A stretch of DNA of 64,000 nucleotides from Bactericera cockerelli. Taxonomy: Eukaryota > Arthropoda > Insecta > Hemiptera > Triozidae. A program made the translations under genes and the position numbers. Under the pieces are notes generated by a model, which saw only the letters and a program-made list of their open reading frames with translations, did not search any database and was not told where the DNA came from. The stretch lies in assembly GCA_024516035.1 (NCBI GenBank), contig JAMCCL010000142.1, positions 1 through 64,000 on the forward strand. Reading direction: 5' to 3'. Of the stretch, positions 43,791 through 53,755 are shown piece by piece. Within the stretch, counting starts at the first letter, position 1. Each line of letters starts with the position of its first letter.

Positions 43791-44070
43791 TTGACATTTG
43801 ATTCGTATTTATGATTTACAATCCTGGGACTGTTTCAATCCCGAAAAATCGGGATTGAAAATTAGCGATCTCGGGATAACGGGATTTGATAGCGCTTTAA
43901 AATACCTATGATAAAGGCAAACTGTTAGATCTTGTAGTTAGTTCATCCACGATTTATGTATTTCCCTTATGGACTGGCAGCTTGATCCATGAATAAATCA
44001 GTTCCATTTCTGAAAATTTGAACGTGTATTTTCTCTCATCCTACACATACTACAAAAAGTTCTATTTATA

Positions 44071-44385
44071 TACGCCAGCTTCCGTGGCGTAACGGTTGTG
44101 ACTACTGCCCGTAGTACAGAGATTCCGAGTTCGATTCCCGGTCGGAGCAGACTTTACACAAAGAAAATTCTGTTCTCCCAAACACGTGAGGCTGGCAATG
44201 CCGGCCCTACCCAGGCTGGCTAAGTTTGTGGGTAGCTGGTACGATTCCCAGCGAAAAATCAAATAGAATCGTTGGTGTTAGGAAGGTCATCTAGCCGTAA
44301 AACATTTGCCACAACCAACCTCAAAAATGAGGTTGAACAATGCCGACCCCAAGTAGGATTAGGAAAGACAAAGTGAAAGAAGAAG
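44071..44385 (+). mobile_element. Full-length family C SINE with 14-bp target duplication
   Basis: AAGTTCTATTTATA flanks both ends (44057-44070 and 44386-44399). Structure: tRNA-like head with CTTCCGTGGCGTAACGG and GAGTTCGATTCCCGG; a central part with CCTACCCAGGCTGGC and GGTAGCTGGTACGATTCCC shared with 5S-headed SINEs; and a LINE-like 3' part (AGCCGTAAAAC, CCGACCCCAAGTAGG) ending AAAGAAGAAG. The perfect duplication indicates a young insertion. Confidence 0.88.
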
Positions 44386-44390
44386 AAGTT

Positions 44391-44609
44391 CTATTTATAC
44401 ACGAAGCTCGGAGAAGCTCTCTCGTATCGTTTGACTTGACCAACTACACCATCAAGCGCTGTCATTCTCGCCAAAACATCATTGACGGTGTCACCTGAAA
44501 TTGAGCTTCTGCTTGTGAAAGCGTAATCTTCTTTTTCTCTATTGTTGAGGTTCATGAGCCGCAGATTTCTCCACCAATTGACTCGTGGATGTTGATGGTC
44601 TGAGATCAT
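44391..44609 (-). other. Unrecognised 72-residue open frame
   Basis: The minus-strand frame includes HPRVNWWRNLRLMNLNNREK and ERASPSFVYK. The amino-acid mix is protein-like, not low complexity, and a young SINE has inserted exactly at its end. I recognise no family, and see no splice sites or neighbours to support a gene. It could be a relic of a mobile-element protein. Confidence 0.25.
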
Positions 44610-44904
44610 TTTTCTTGTGTTTTGTGCAAAGATGTGTATGTAATCCTTTCGTAGATTTTCCTAGGTCCTAGGGTCTTGAGTAGGGAATCACATGTTTTAC
44701 ACTTGGCACTATTTCAATTACAAGAAACAAGGTAATAGCTCCAAATCGACTAAATATCGGAATCTTTTTTGTTACTTATAAAATTATTTATGTTTCATTA
44801 CATGGGTAATTTAAGAAACTAAAAGAATTGTCAAGGTAAAGTATATACAACATAGATTTATCAATCACTCGATTTTACAGGTTTTCAAAACACTATACTT
44901 TTAG

Positions 44905-44990
44905 CTAAAAAAGCAAAAATTACTCTGCCAATTATGGACTCCATACTTCCTCGTGAATCCGATTACTAAATTTCTCTGCAGTAACAAGCA
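44905..44990. repeat. Fragment of family G repeat
   Basis: CTGCCAATTATGGACTCC and ATACTTCCTCGTGAATCC match 25215-25250. Confidence 0.5.
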
Positions 44991-45013
44991 AAAATCTATT
45001 TCTATTCGAAAAA

Positions 45014-45357
45014 ATTCTGGAGTTAACATCACACGACTTTCCTTGTCCCCCAAAAAGAAGTCGAGTTCAGCCACTGGTGACTCAACGGTAACAGATAGCT
45101 AAAAATCAATGCCCAATTCGTAATCAACACTTCATAATCAATAAATTTGATATGTCACAACCTCAATCTAGGATAAATAATAAAAAAAGTTAGTTCACAT
45201 CGCTATCTTGTTCACAGACGGATAGACAGACGCGCGGAACAAATGGCTGAAAACATCTTCTTAGATATACTGAAGCTGATTCGTCCAGAAATGTGAAAAA
45301 AATAGGTCAAATTTTCGACGAATACAATACTTTCCTTATTATAGGATAAGGAAAGTA
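45014..45357. mobile_element. Hairpin-ended repeat (family H), copy 2
   Basis: Same start (CATCACACGACTTTCCTT) and same end (ACTTTCCTTATTATAGGATA) as 32016-32645, about 285 bp shorter because of internal loss. Confidence 0.6.
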
Positions 45358-45589
45358 ATAAGAAGCAATTCAAAGGGTACTGCTCTATCATCGGTTTTTA
45401 TATTTGTCTTAAAAAGCCATTGTTTTGGCATCGTTCAATTATTTATAGAATCTCTTGTTGAAAACGAGAAAGGCACTCATGAACTGGTAAACCTCTCGAG
45501 TGTGAGTCATCAATAGATACCACAGGTCTCATGGATACGGACATACAAAACATACGAATACATAATATTGAGTATCTAAGAATCAAAAG

Positions 45590-45910
45590 TGTTCGTATCG
45601 GCGGGCAGACACTTTTTCACCTTTGAAAGCGGCGGGGTCGCCTAGGGTTGGGGATCAAAGTTAGCCGTAAAATATGTTCCAAATTTAAAGATGATATAAT
45701 TATATATTATGTAAAAAAAGAACACAGTAGAACACTTCCCATTTCTAATATTAGAAATTTATCAGAAGTAAAATATTAGCTACTCCGATTATTAACTTTC
45801 TTCTATCTTGCTCTGTTCGACGGATATCTCGCCCGAAAGCGGTGACAGGCAGTTGCGGCCTTACGGTAGAAATACAAAAAAAGAATAGTTTTCTGGAATC
45901 AAAGTTGTCG
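45590..45910 (+). repeat. GC-rich family, diverged copy with TAATATTA hairpin
   Basis: CTATCTTGCTCTGTTCGACG, CGCCCGAAAGCGGTGACAGG and TTGCGGCCTTACGGTAG, preceded by ATTTCTAATATTAGAAATT, the same hairpin found at 40130. Confidence 0.7.
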
Positions 45911-46024
45911 ACTCCAAAAAATTCCTGTTTTCCTATCTTATTTAATAAAAATCATAGAATAAATAAATGTGTATGTTTCTTTTAATAAATCCAAGTATGT
46001 TTCTTTTGCCGTAATGTTTTTGCC

Positions 46025-46217
46025 TTTTCCGCCACTGGTTGCTGCTCACATTAAAGTAACAACTAATTTTTCCTCACGAGATATGAGTCGACCCCGTAAC
46101 AACCGTAACATTCATGAGACAGTCCAAAAATTCCGACTACTCTGGGATTCGAACCCAGGTAACTGTACGTGCAAGCCTAGCGCTGTACAGTGTACCCTCT
46201 CGACTAAGGTGGCTACA
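46025..46217 (-). repeat. tRNA-derived SINE (family A)
   Basis: Minus strand: CCTGGGTTCGAATCCCAG (B-box), followed by the body; plus-strand words AATTTTTCCTCACGAG match 42055-42085. The flanking frame to 46373 is unrecognised. Confidence 0.65.
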
Positions 46218-46603
46218 GATTCTCCTATCTTTCACTATGGTTTGTTACCAACTATTGAATACTTAATACCTATAGATAGAAGAAAGGCTAGAGGGAGGAG
46301 TCCGTTACCCATCGAATTCATTTCTGATGAAATAAAAAGAAATCTTGCACAATTACTTGGTCACTACTCGTAGAAAAAAGTGTCATTCAAAGATCCTACA
46401 TCGTTGTTTAAGAAGTAACTAGAAAATTTCTCTTTTGAATTTTAATGTCTTGGTGTCCTGTCGATTTGGTATAAGTCAAGTAGGTGATAAAAAATCTTTG
46501 ATTTTTTTTTTTTATAATTTTTTTTTTATTGTGGTACCACCAACGTATCTGCCTCGAATATTATCGAAAACGAAAATATTTTTTGAGTAACATGTAGGGT
46601 AAA
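46218..46603. other. no gene seen
   Basis: A plus-strand frame runs on to 46373 without a recognisable motif. The rest is AT-rich. Confidence 0.35.
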
Positions 46604-46611
46604 AAAAAATC

Positions 46612-47207
46612 GGGAGGAACCGAGTTCCTTCCCATCGACCTTTTTTTTACCGACTTCCTCCCTGGTCATGGTTTTGACCTTACCGACTTGCTTCCCGTTG
46701 AGTTCCTCCCCGATAACGACTTGCTTCCCGTTTACCTGGTCTAAAAGAAGGTTTAAACAAGAAGATTTAGTCCTTATATAGTAGGGTTAGGTAAAATACA
46801 TTGAAGGCCATGCCTCGGTTATATAGTAGGGTTAGGTACAATATATTGAAGGCCATGCCTTGGGTTATAGTAGGGTTAGGTAAAATACAATGTAGACCAT
46901 GCCTCGGTTTTATAGTAGGGTTAGGTAAAATACATTGAAGGCCATGCCTCGGTTTTATAGTAGGGTTAGGTAAAATACATTGATGGACATGCCTCGGTTA
47001 TATAGTAGGGTTAGGTGCAATATATTGAAGGCCATGCCTCGGTTTTATAGTAGGTTTAGGTAAAATTCATTGGGTAAAATACAATGGTCTCAGGTACTCG
47101 GTGATTGCATCGGGAAGCAACACGTGTATTTACCTTTCTTGTACGGGAAGTAACTCGGTATCACTACCTGAGTAAAGAAAAGGTTCGGAAGGAACTCGTT
47201 AGCGTCC
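46612..47207. mobile_element. Element with 8-bp target duplication and minisatellite core, copy 1
   Basis: AAAAAATC lies directly outside both ends (46604-46611 and 47208-47215). The ends are imperfect inverted repeats containing CGAGTTCCTTCC. Each arm is built of repeated words of the type ACTTGCTTCCCG (left) and CGGGAAGTAACTCG (right). The core is a 45-bp minisatellite. The second copy is 51589-52130. Non-coding. Confidence 0.7.
46779..47095 (+). repeat. 45-bp minisatellite, about seven units
   Basis: The unit is ATAGTAGGGTTAGGTAAAAT then ACATTGAAGGCCATGCCTCG. GGTTAGG resembles the insect telomere repeat TTAGG by chance, but units are long and interstitial. Confidence 0.9.
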
Positions 47208-47489
47208 AAAAAATCTGGTGTGAACATAAAAGATTGAAGTACCACGCTACATTGTGACGGTAGGTATAACCATTACCTTGTTAAAATGTACCTTTGTATT
47301 GACAATTTTACTCCCACATAAAGTGAATATGCAACTACATAAGTACATTAGGTTAAAACGACATTCGCCTATAATGACGAAAAGTTCCCGGTCCCTTGAC
47401 CGTCGTTATAGGCAAAGTTTACTGTAGTACATTTATGTACAAATGAAGTATTTATTAAGGTATATTTTAAATACCAGCATTAGTAGTTG

Positions 47490-47645
47490 ATGTGGTTACG
47501 GCGCGGCGCTGGATCTGTAATGTAAAAAATCCAGCGCATGGGGATCCGTGATTCGTGTATCGAATCCCACCCCATGCTTGGATTTTCCTCATTTATTTTT
47601 TTCTTAGATTTTATCCAATAGTGCAAAACTTTAAAATACAGACTT
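47490..47645 (+). repeat. Family B-like SINE
   Basis: GTGGTTACGGCGCGG, a B-box-like GTGTATCGAATCCCACCCCA, then TTTTCCTCATTTATT. It carries a short inverted repeat, GCGCTGGAT and ATCCAGCGC. Confidence 0.5.
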
Positions 47646-48120
47646 AATGCTTTAAGTATGCTTTTACACTATCAGCTCAGGTGGATTAGGGCCGTGGAGA
47701 TGCCAGTCTCCAAATACAAGTTTACAATATCCTGTTACAGTCCTGATATTATACACAATAATCCTTACATTGCACGCTTGTACCCCGTTGGATTTTTTTT
47801 TATTTTATTATTATTATTATTTTAATAATAATAATAATATAAAAAAAATTGGGTTTAACGTCGCATTCAACTACATGATCACAACTCAAAAATTCAGACC
47901 CTTGCTATAGACCAGTATTCTTTCCTACTACAGTCGGCAATTACACCCTAAAAATAATATAATATTATACTACCTTTGTTTTAATTAGGTACATTATTTA
48001 AAAATCCTCTTTCCAAATGGTTGAAGTAACCGCAGTGAACATAACTGTACGGTTATTTGCGCTATGTATTTTGAAACAAGTCTCGCAACCGTTCATTTGG
48101 TACCTAATACTTATAGATTT
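47646..48120. other. no gene; ATT/ATA trinucleotide repeats at 47805-47840
   Basis: TTATTATTATT faces AATAATAATAAT as an inverted pair. Nothing else supported. Confidence 0.5.
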
Positions 48121-48127
48121 AATCCTA

Positions 48128-48130
<3 letters not shown>

Positions 48131-48177
<47 letters not shown>

Positions 48178-49384
48178 TCGACATAGCTGTATATTCAATA
48201 AACGTTAAAATACTCTTTACAATCATACGTCAAACACTCCCGCTCCATCTTCACATCCAACACCACGAATTCTTCTCCGAGTTCCTCTGATCCTCATACT
48301 CGTAGCATTAATAATGGAAATTTCTATTTTGACTCTGAGCCATTCAAGAATTTTTCCATATGTTCTGTCCCACTTGTGGCTTAATTTTTCTGCTGTTTTC
48401 TTGATGAAACTTTCATACTCTCTACCTACAGCACCATCACATGACACAACTAGAGGCACAAAAGAAGCTCTCAGATCTTCAGCAGCACGATCGTATTTTG
48501 TATGTTTTTCATGTGATTGTGACTGTGAAATTGAAGACCAGGGACGGGAACCATACGATACAGCGTCAGCATTGGTGATGCGAGTATCAAAGAACGCCTT
48601 TCGTGCTGGCTCCCATACACCGGTCAACATCACGTCACCTATCAGGGCTGGTTCATTCAATGAGGCTTCTCTCATCACAGGTTCTATGATTGCTGGACCC
48701 CATGCTAATTCAGCCCAGTCTCTCACATCATCTCGATGCTGGTCGTGGCCCTGCTTGATGAGTCCTCCCTTCTTACAGTTGAGGGCATGGTTAAGATTGA
48801 AATCACCAGCACCACATCCATCACAGTATTCTGGCATGTTCTGAGGTTCGTGTCCATATCTGATGGAAATGGCATCTCTGAACTGCATTGCAGTTAAATC
48901 AGTTTTATCCGCATACGTTGGTAATATTGTTAACCATTGAGAAGTTTTGTATTGTATGCTTCTTTGGATACTTCTTTTTGATTTATCAGACAATTTTTCT
49001 AGAATCTCCACTGATTTTATTTTTTCATGTTCTTTTCTTTTATCTCTTTCTTGATGAATTATTTTCGTAGCATGGTTGTAGTGAGCATCATTCTGAACAT
49101 TGTTACCAGTCTGGATAGCAGTAATAAGTATTTCATTAGCTTTTAATGAAGTTTCAAATGATTGAACTACATTTGCTGTAGGATCAACAATTCCTAGTCC
49201 TCCTAGTCTAGCGGGTAAACAAATCATTTCATATTCATTTTGCAAAACTTCTCTATCGACAATAGAAGGGATCAAACAAGTTCTAATAATTTCTTTCAGG
49301 GTAAAGTAGTCATTTTCATCGCTTTTAAGTACTTTTTGCATATATCGCCACTCATGTTGTAAAGACTTGGTAAAGGCAGCAAGT
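48131..49384 (-). mobile_element. 5'-truncated retroelement with poly(A) tail and 9-bp target duplication
   Basis: The 3' end is a pure run of about 43 A on the minus strand (48130-48172). ATCCTATCT occurs at 48122-48130 and again at 49385-49393, the expected target duplication. The homologous coding sequence begins right at that boundary. The intact long A-run and clean reading frame point to a recent insertion by target-primed reverse transcription. Confidence 0.8.
48223..49384 (-). pseudogene. Retroelement polyprotein C-terminus: RT thumb, zinc motif, endonuclease-like domain
   Basis: About 387 uninterrupted residues from a retroelement polyprotein. Counting the open frame from 49473, order is: ILAAFTKSLQHEWRYMQKV (from residue 30) and CLPARLGGLGIVDP (85-98), the end of a reverse transcriptase; a Cys/His motif CDGCGAGDFNLNHALNC (217-233) of form C-x2-C-x8-H-x3-C; then KGGLIKQGHDQHRDDVRDW, IGDVMLTGVW (Asp280), AFFDTRI (Asp296), VPLVVSCDGAVGRE and a basic end. 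The zinc motif followed by spaced acids resembles the C-terminal nuclease of restriction-like-endonuclease retroelements, but that function is inference. The RT active site is absent because of 5' truncation. Residues before 30 are host sequence read through the junction. Confidence 0.75.
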
Positions 49385-49479
49385 ATCCTATCTACCTTTA
49401 TCGAAATAAAATGATAAAATGAAATAAAATCACTCGGACTGATTTTAGACAAGTAGCCTGGCCCGGGTAACATTCCTAC

Positions 49480-49880
49480 TCGTACCTACAACTGTAGATG
49501 AGTAGTCTGATCCAGGGATGATACCGGCAGTAGACAGCTAGACACTGAGGCATCTAGAGACTACTCGCACTAGATTACCCCAGCTTGTCTGTACAAATTC
49601 AACTCTGAGATATTCCCTATTATTATTAATCTTTACGAAACGACGCAGTTCATCAGATGGGCCAAAATCTCATTAGAAAAGGTCATTTGACGTGCGAAGG
49701 GATCAAAAAAAATCCATCACTTGGGCCATTTGAAAAAATATGATTCAGGTATTTTTTCATTCAGTGTGGATCACAAGTTAGTACCTTATTTAAACTTGTA
49801 AAAAAACAATCCACAACGACCTCAAGATCCCATTTGTTATTGAAGAGATAAAAGACAGACCGCTCAACTATCAGAAATCA
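49480..49880. other. no gene seen
   Basis: No supported feature between the retroelement fragment and the BEL/Pao relic. Confidence 0.35.
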
Positions 49881-50742
49881 GACCTTTAACTCAAGAACAT
49901 GATTTGAGATTATTCTGGGATCTAGAGACGCTAGGCATTAAAGATAATCCAGCAGTTACTGATGACGATATTGCCTTACAAAAATTTAAATCTTGTGATA
50001 TTTTTCATGATGCTTCGCTAAATCTGCGCGCATGGTCGACTAACTGTAAGGGTGAAATTAATAGACAACATCAATCACTGAAGTCCTTGCTAAACGTCAA
50101 TTTTCCCCATCTTACACAATACGCAATCCGTGACTTAGCGCCACAGAGGTATTACAAAAACGTCTATTAATTCCACCCTAAGAGTCCTAAGTTCGATTCT
50201 CTTCCGGACGAAATAAAAAGAGTTCAACCCGTCCAAAATGTGTTGGGTATTCACTGGCATATAGATACTGACTCTATTAGCTTGAAGCATAATTATTAAC
50301 TTAAAAGTTAATCCTGAGGCCAAAGTAACTAAACGAGAGTTCATTTTATGATCTTGGACACAAAACAAAGATTGGGACGCAGTACTTACTGATGAAGACA
50401 CTAGAATTTTCTTAGAGATAGTTGACGACTTACAAAAGATTTCAACTTATGAACTACCCTGATTATTACGTAATATTACACTACACCTGACTCTAAAATT
50501 GAATTACATGTCTTTTCTGACGCTTGCTTATATTGCTCTTACGGGGCAACTGTTTACGTTCGTTGTATAAAATGCCTCTGTGGCATAACTTGTGATATGA
50601 TATTTTCAAAAATAATAGTGTCCCCTAAAAATATAACTTTCCCGCGACTCGAACTGATGGGTGCGCTCATTGCACATCGCAGTTTATTATATGTTATTAA
50701 ATCGTTAAATCGCCCAATTCACGGTTTGTATTTATGGTCAGA
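49881..50742 (+). pseudogene. Decayed BEL/Pao-type LTR retrotransposon pol fragment
   Basis: Plus-strand pieces in different frames: FWDLETLGIKDNP (about 49912), VLGIHWHIDTDS (about 50240), IELHVFSDACLY with GATVYVRC (about 50500-50570), and FPRLELMGALIAHRS (about 50638-50680). The order (FWELE-like, VLGL.W-like, FSDAS..YGAVVY, LPRLEL.GAL) is that of BEL/Pao pol between protease/RT and RNase H. Frameshifts and stops separate the parts, and I see no LTRs. The relic is cut at 50743, where it would read WSD, by the terminus of a Helitron-like element. Confidence 0.75.
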
Positions 50743-51260
50743 CTAGCGGGCTGTCACCCGCTTTGCGGGCCGAGGCATGGTCGTAGTATATTGAGGCATG
50801 ACCGTAGTGTTTTGAGGCATGGCCGTAGTGTATTGAAGCATGACCGTAGTGTATTGAGGCATGAACGTAGTGTATTGAGGCATGGCCGTAGTGTATTGAG
50901 GCATGAACGTAGTGTATTGAGGCATGGCCGTAGTGTATTGAGGCATGAACGTAGTGTTTTGAGGCATGAACGTAGTGTATTGAGGCATGGCCGTAGTGTA
51001 TTGAGGCATGGCCGTAGTGTATTGAGGCATGAGCGTAGTGTATTGAGGCATGAACGTAGTGTATTGAGGCATGGCCGTAGTGTATTGAGGCATGAACGTA
51101 GTGTATTGAGGCATGGCCGTAGTGTATTGAGGCATGACCGTAGTGTATTGAGGCATGGCCTTAGTGTATTGAGGCATGAACGTAGTGTATTGAGGTATGG
51201 CCGTAGTGTATTGAGGCATGACCGTAGTGTATTGAGGCATGACCGTAGTGTATTGAGGTC
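50743..51260 (-). mobile_element. Helitron-like 3' end with minisatellite
   Basis: On the minus strand the sequence ends GCGGGTGACAGCCCGCTAG followed by T: a hairpin (GCGGG/CCCGC) just before CTAG, with insertion between A and T. The 21-bp minisatellite lies directly upstream. A 5' TC terminus was not found, so the extent to the right is unknown. A similar 3' end is at 56615-56645. Confidence 0.6.
50768..51258. repeat. 21-bp minisatellite, about 23 units
   Basis: The unit is GAGGCATGGCCGTAGTGTATT with ACC/AACC variants. Because 21 is a multiple of three, it stays open on both strands, giving spurious repeat proteins. The reverse complement shares GGCCATGCCTC with the 45-bp minisatellite at 46779. 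Confidence 0.95.
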
Positions 51261-51580
51261 CGTCTAATTGAAAATCTAGAGCGTGAAAAAACCTACACAC
51301 CAAATTTGAACATTTTTGGACTTACCAATACGGAGTAACAGGCAGGTATGTTCTGATGTTCATGTACATCTAGTACAACTTCTCACTTTTCTGTTTATAC
51401 TGATTATACTGTGAGTTGTTGTAGTGGGAATTTCAAAAAAATTCTGTCTAATTTCTCATCTAGACCGTAAAACGAACCTACACAAGATTTATCTTTCAAT
51501 GCTAATTAGACCTCGAAGCCTCCCATGAGGGACACTCAAAAGACCTGGATTTACAAATGCCTATGACATTTGTAGTCACC
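51261..51580. other. no gene seen
   Basis: Possibly the remainder of the Helitron-like element: CCTACACACCAAATTTGAAC is typical of non-coding insect repeats. No boundary visible. Confidence 0.35.
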
Positions 51581-51588
51581 TTATCAAG

Positions 51589-52130
51589 GGGAGGTAAAGA
51601 GTTTTCTCCCGTTTACCTTTTCTTACCCGAGTTCTCTCCGGCTTGTTGCAGGGTACTCTCCCGATTGTTGAAGGGTTCACAACGAATTCTCTCCCGGAAA
51701 TAAGACCATGTTTTTTTACATTGGGTAGATAAGAAAATGAAAGTTATAAAATTATCATTTTTATATAAGAATCATCTTTTTATATGGAAATCTTTAAAAT
51801 GTCTAACTAATAAAAGGTATAGAACCTTGAGTGTATAGTAGGGTTAGGTAAAATACATAGAAGGCCATGCCTCAGGAATATAGTAGGTTTAGGGATAATA
51901 CATAGAAGGCAATGCCTCGGGTTCATAGTAGGATTAGGTAAAATACATAGAAGGCCTATTAGGTGTTTCTATTATATAATTTATGCTAGGCCTAAACTAT
52001 GTAGGTATAAACTCAGGTAAAAATACAAGCGACGGGAGAGAATTCGGTGTTGATAAAATCCTGAGCGGGAGTGAACTCGTGGTACCTACCTGAACAAAAT
52101 TTTGGTCGGGAGAGAACTCGATGACGTCCC
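51589..52130. mobile_element. Element with 8-bp target duplication and minisatellite core, copy 2
   Basis: TTATCAAG lies at both ends (51581-51588 and 52131-52138). Ends read GGGAGGTAAAGAGTTTTCTC and, inverted, GGGACGTCATCGAGTTCTCT. Arms repeat GAGTTCTCTCCCG (left) and CGGGAGAGAACTCG (right). The core, 51835-51955, holds about three units with GTAGGGTTAGG, AAAATACATAGAAGGCC and ATGCCTC. The same architecture as 46612-47207. Confidence 0.72.
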
Positions 52131-52194
52131 TTATCAAGACCTCACGAGGTATGAGTGTACCCTGGACATACATGGACAGAGAAAAAAAAACTGC

Positions 52195-52260
52195 CCTGAT
52201 GGGGATCGAACCCAAGTCAGGCTGACTAGTACGCTACCCACTTAGCCAAGGTCACTACTT
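52195..52260 (-). repeat. tRNA-like SINE head
   Basis: Minus strand: GTGACCTTGGCTAAGTGGGT (A-box) and TTGGGTTCGATCCCCATC (B-box). Related to 2283-2360. Confidence 0.5.
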
Positions 52261-52364
52261 TGTCACAACATTAATTAGTAATTAGTGAGTAGCATCGACA
52301 TTACGAGAGCTAATTCATCATATTTTACCTCCATTCAACCACGATTGTCAAAAATCAATTTCGT

Positions 52365-52590
52365 AATGCCGCCCCACAGGTCATTGCCCAATTCTACAAC
52401 TACTACAATTTTCCTCGCGAGGGTAATAGGGTCGTCATCAAAATCAAATATAAAGAGCGGAAAAACAGAACAACGTTAAGCCCAAATTGAAAAAATAGAG
52501 CTAAAAAATTTCGTCCCCGCCAGGATTCGAACCCGTGCTGACTGGGTTTCAAGTCGAGTATGCTACCACTAGACAAAGTTGTCTTCTAAA
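52365..52590 (-). repeat. tRNA-derived SINE (family A), diverged
   Basis: Minus strand: GCATACTCGACTTGAAACCC, B-box GGGTTCGAATCCTGGCGGGG. The plus-strand body includes ATTTTCCTCGCGAGGGTAAT. Confidence 0.55.
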
Positions 52591-52934
52591 AACGAGAACA
52601 GAAAATGATCTAACTAACTTAATACTTGGAAACTTCAACATTAAAATTTTGCAGTGAGAGAGCGAGGTCATCTCGAAAAATACATACTGGCCAAGATCTG
52701 CCCACTAAGCTAAGGATTCGAAGGTACCTACCCGCCAAAGAAAATGAAAAGGCCACCAGGTACCACCCAGTGGCCCGGGTGAAGGAATAAAATCAATAAA
52801 TTTGGGATCTGCTCATCAACTATATCTCATAGAGTATGGATCAAGTTCAAATCCCTAGGACTAGATCGATGTTATAACATTAATTTATTTTTTGCATGCG
52901 TTATTGAGTAAGACGTATGCTAAAAATTAGTGTC

Positions 52935-53095
52935 ATACAGTAGGACTAGGAAATATACACGGCCATAAGGTTAGAGAAACACATACTTCGCAATGTCTCA
53001 GGTATGGAGCAGGACTATTAAAAACAGAATAAAGGCCACGTGTGTAAAGTACGAAGGGGAAATACATAAAAGGCCGTACCTCGGGTATCAATTAG
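52935..53095 (+). repeat. Decayed units of the 45-bp minisatellite family
   Basis: CATACAGTAGGACTAGGAAA, CGCAATGTCTCAGGTATGG and AAGGCCGTACCTCGGGTAT follow the order of the 46779 unit with many changes. Confidence 0.5.
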
Positions 53096-53199
53096 GGTAA
53101 GACGGTGCGGGTGTTTGAAACACCAAGGCATCAAACATTAACATTTTAGGTGTCTCGGTATTTTTTATGAAAATAGGAATATAAACAAAAGTATAAAAT

Positions 53200-53275
53200 T
53201 TCAAAATTGCCTCGTGTATACAATGTGAACCAATCACGAGGAACTAATGTGTCCATAATTGGCAGTGTATTTTAT
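53200..53275 (-). repeat. Fragment of family G repeat, inverted
   Basis: CAATGTGAACCAATCACGAG and TGTGTCCATAATTGGCAGTG are the inverse of 25210-25257. Confidence 0.6.
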
Positions 53276-53579
53276 TAGATATGTATTAGTTGTTGATGAT
53301 TACTTGGTTTCAACATTACTTTAAACTACACAATCATATCACGACGCGTATTTTACTAAACATTTGCTTCACATAGAACCTATCAACTCAAATTCTCTTC
53401 ACCCAGCTTGAGTAGGGTCGGGAATAGTCACCAGAACGTCAAGAGATCATGGTTGATATCGAAACCACCAATTTCCTTATTGTGAGAATGGACATTCTGC
53501 TGGCTATTCCAGACTCTATTATGCTGGGTATCCCTATCGTGATAATAATAGTACTCTTTTGTGGAAGCTAACCACCAGG

Positions 53580-53755
53580 CGAGGTTAATGCTCACAGCAT
53601 TTTCTACCACCTAACCTCAGAGTCTTATTATTATGTGGTCACAAACTCAAATGAGGAAAAACTCATACACTGGGTGGGATTCGATCCAAAGGATCCCTAA
53701 GCAACCTGGATTACTAGACCACCGCGTTAACCACTTGACTACTAGCGGACGATTG
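53580..53755 (-). repeat. tRNA-derived SINE (family B)
   Basis: Minus strand: CGCGGTGGTCTAGTAATCCA, B-box-like GGATCGAATCCCACCCAG, GAGTTTTTCCTCATTTGAG and AGCATTAACCTCGCCTGG, matching 3134-3326. Confidence 0.75.

Noticed and set aside
46218..46373. Plus-strand frame continuing from a SINE
   Set aside because: Starts inside the SINE and shows no family motif; insufficient to call a gene.
46779..47095. Interstitial telomere repeat because of GGGTTAGG
   Set aside because: The motif occurs once per 45-bp unit and is not a TTAGG array.
50734..51303. Long open frames of about 180 residues on both strands with repeats such as RSVLRHG
   Set aside because: They are translations of a 21-bp minisatellite; a period divisible by three keeps all such frames open.
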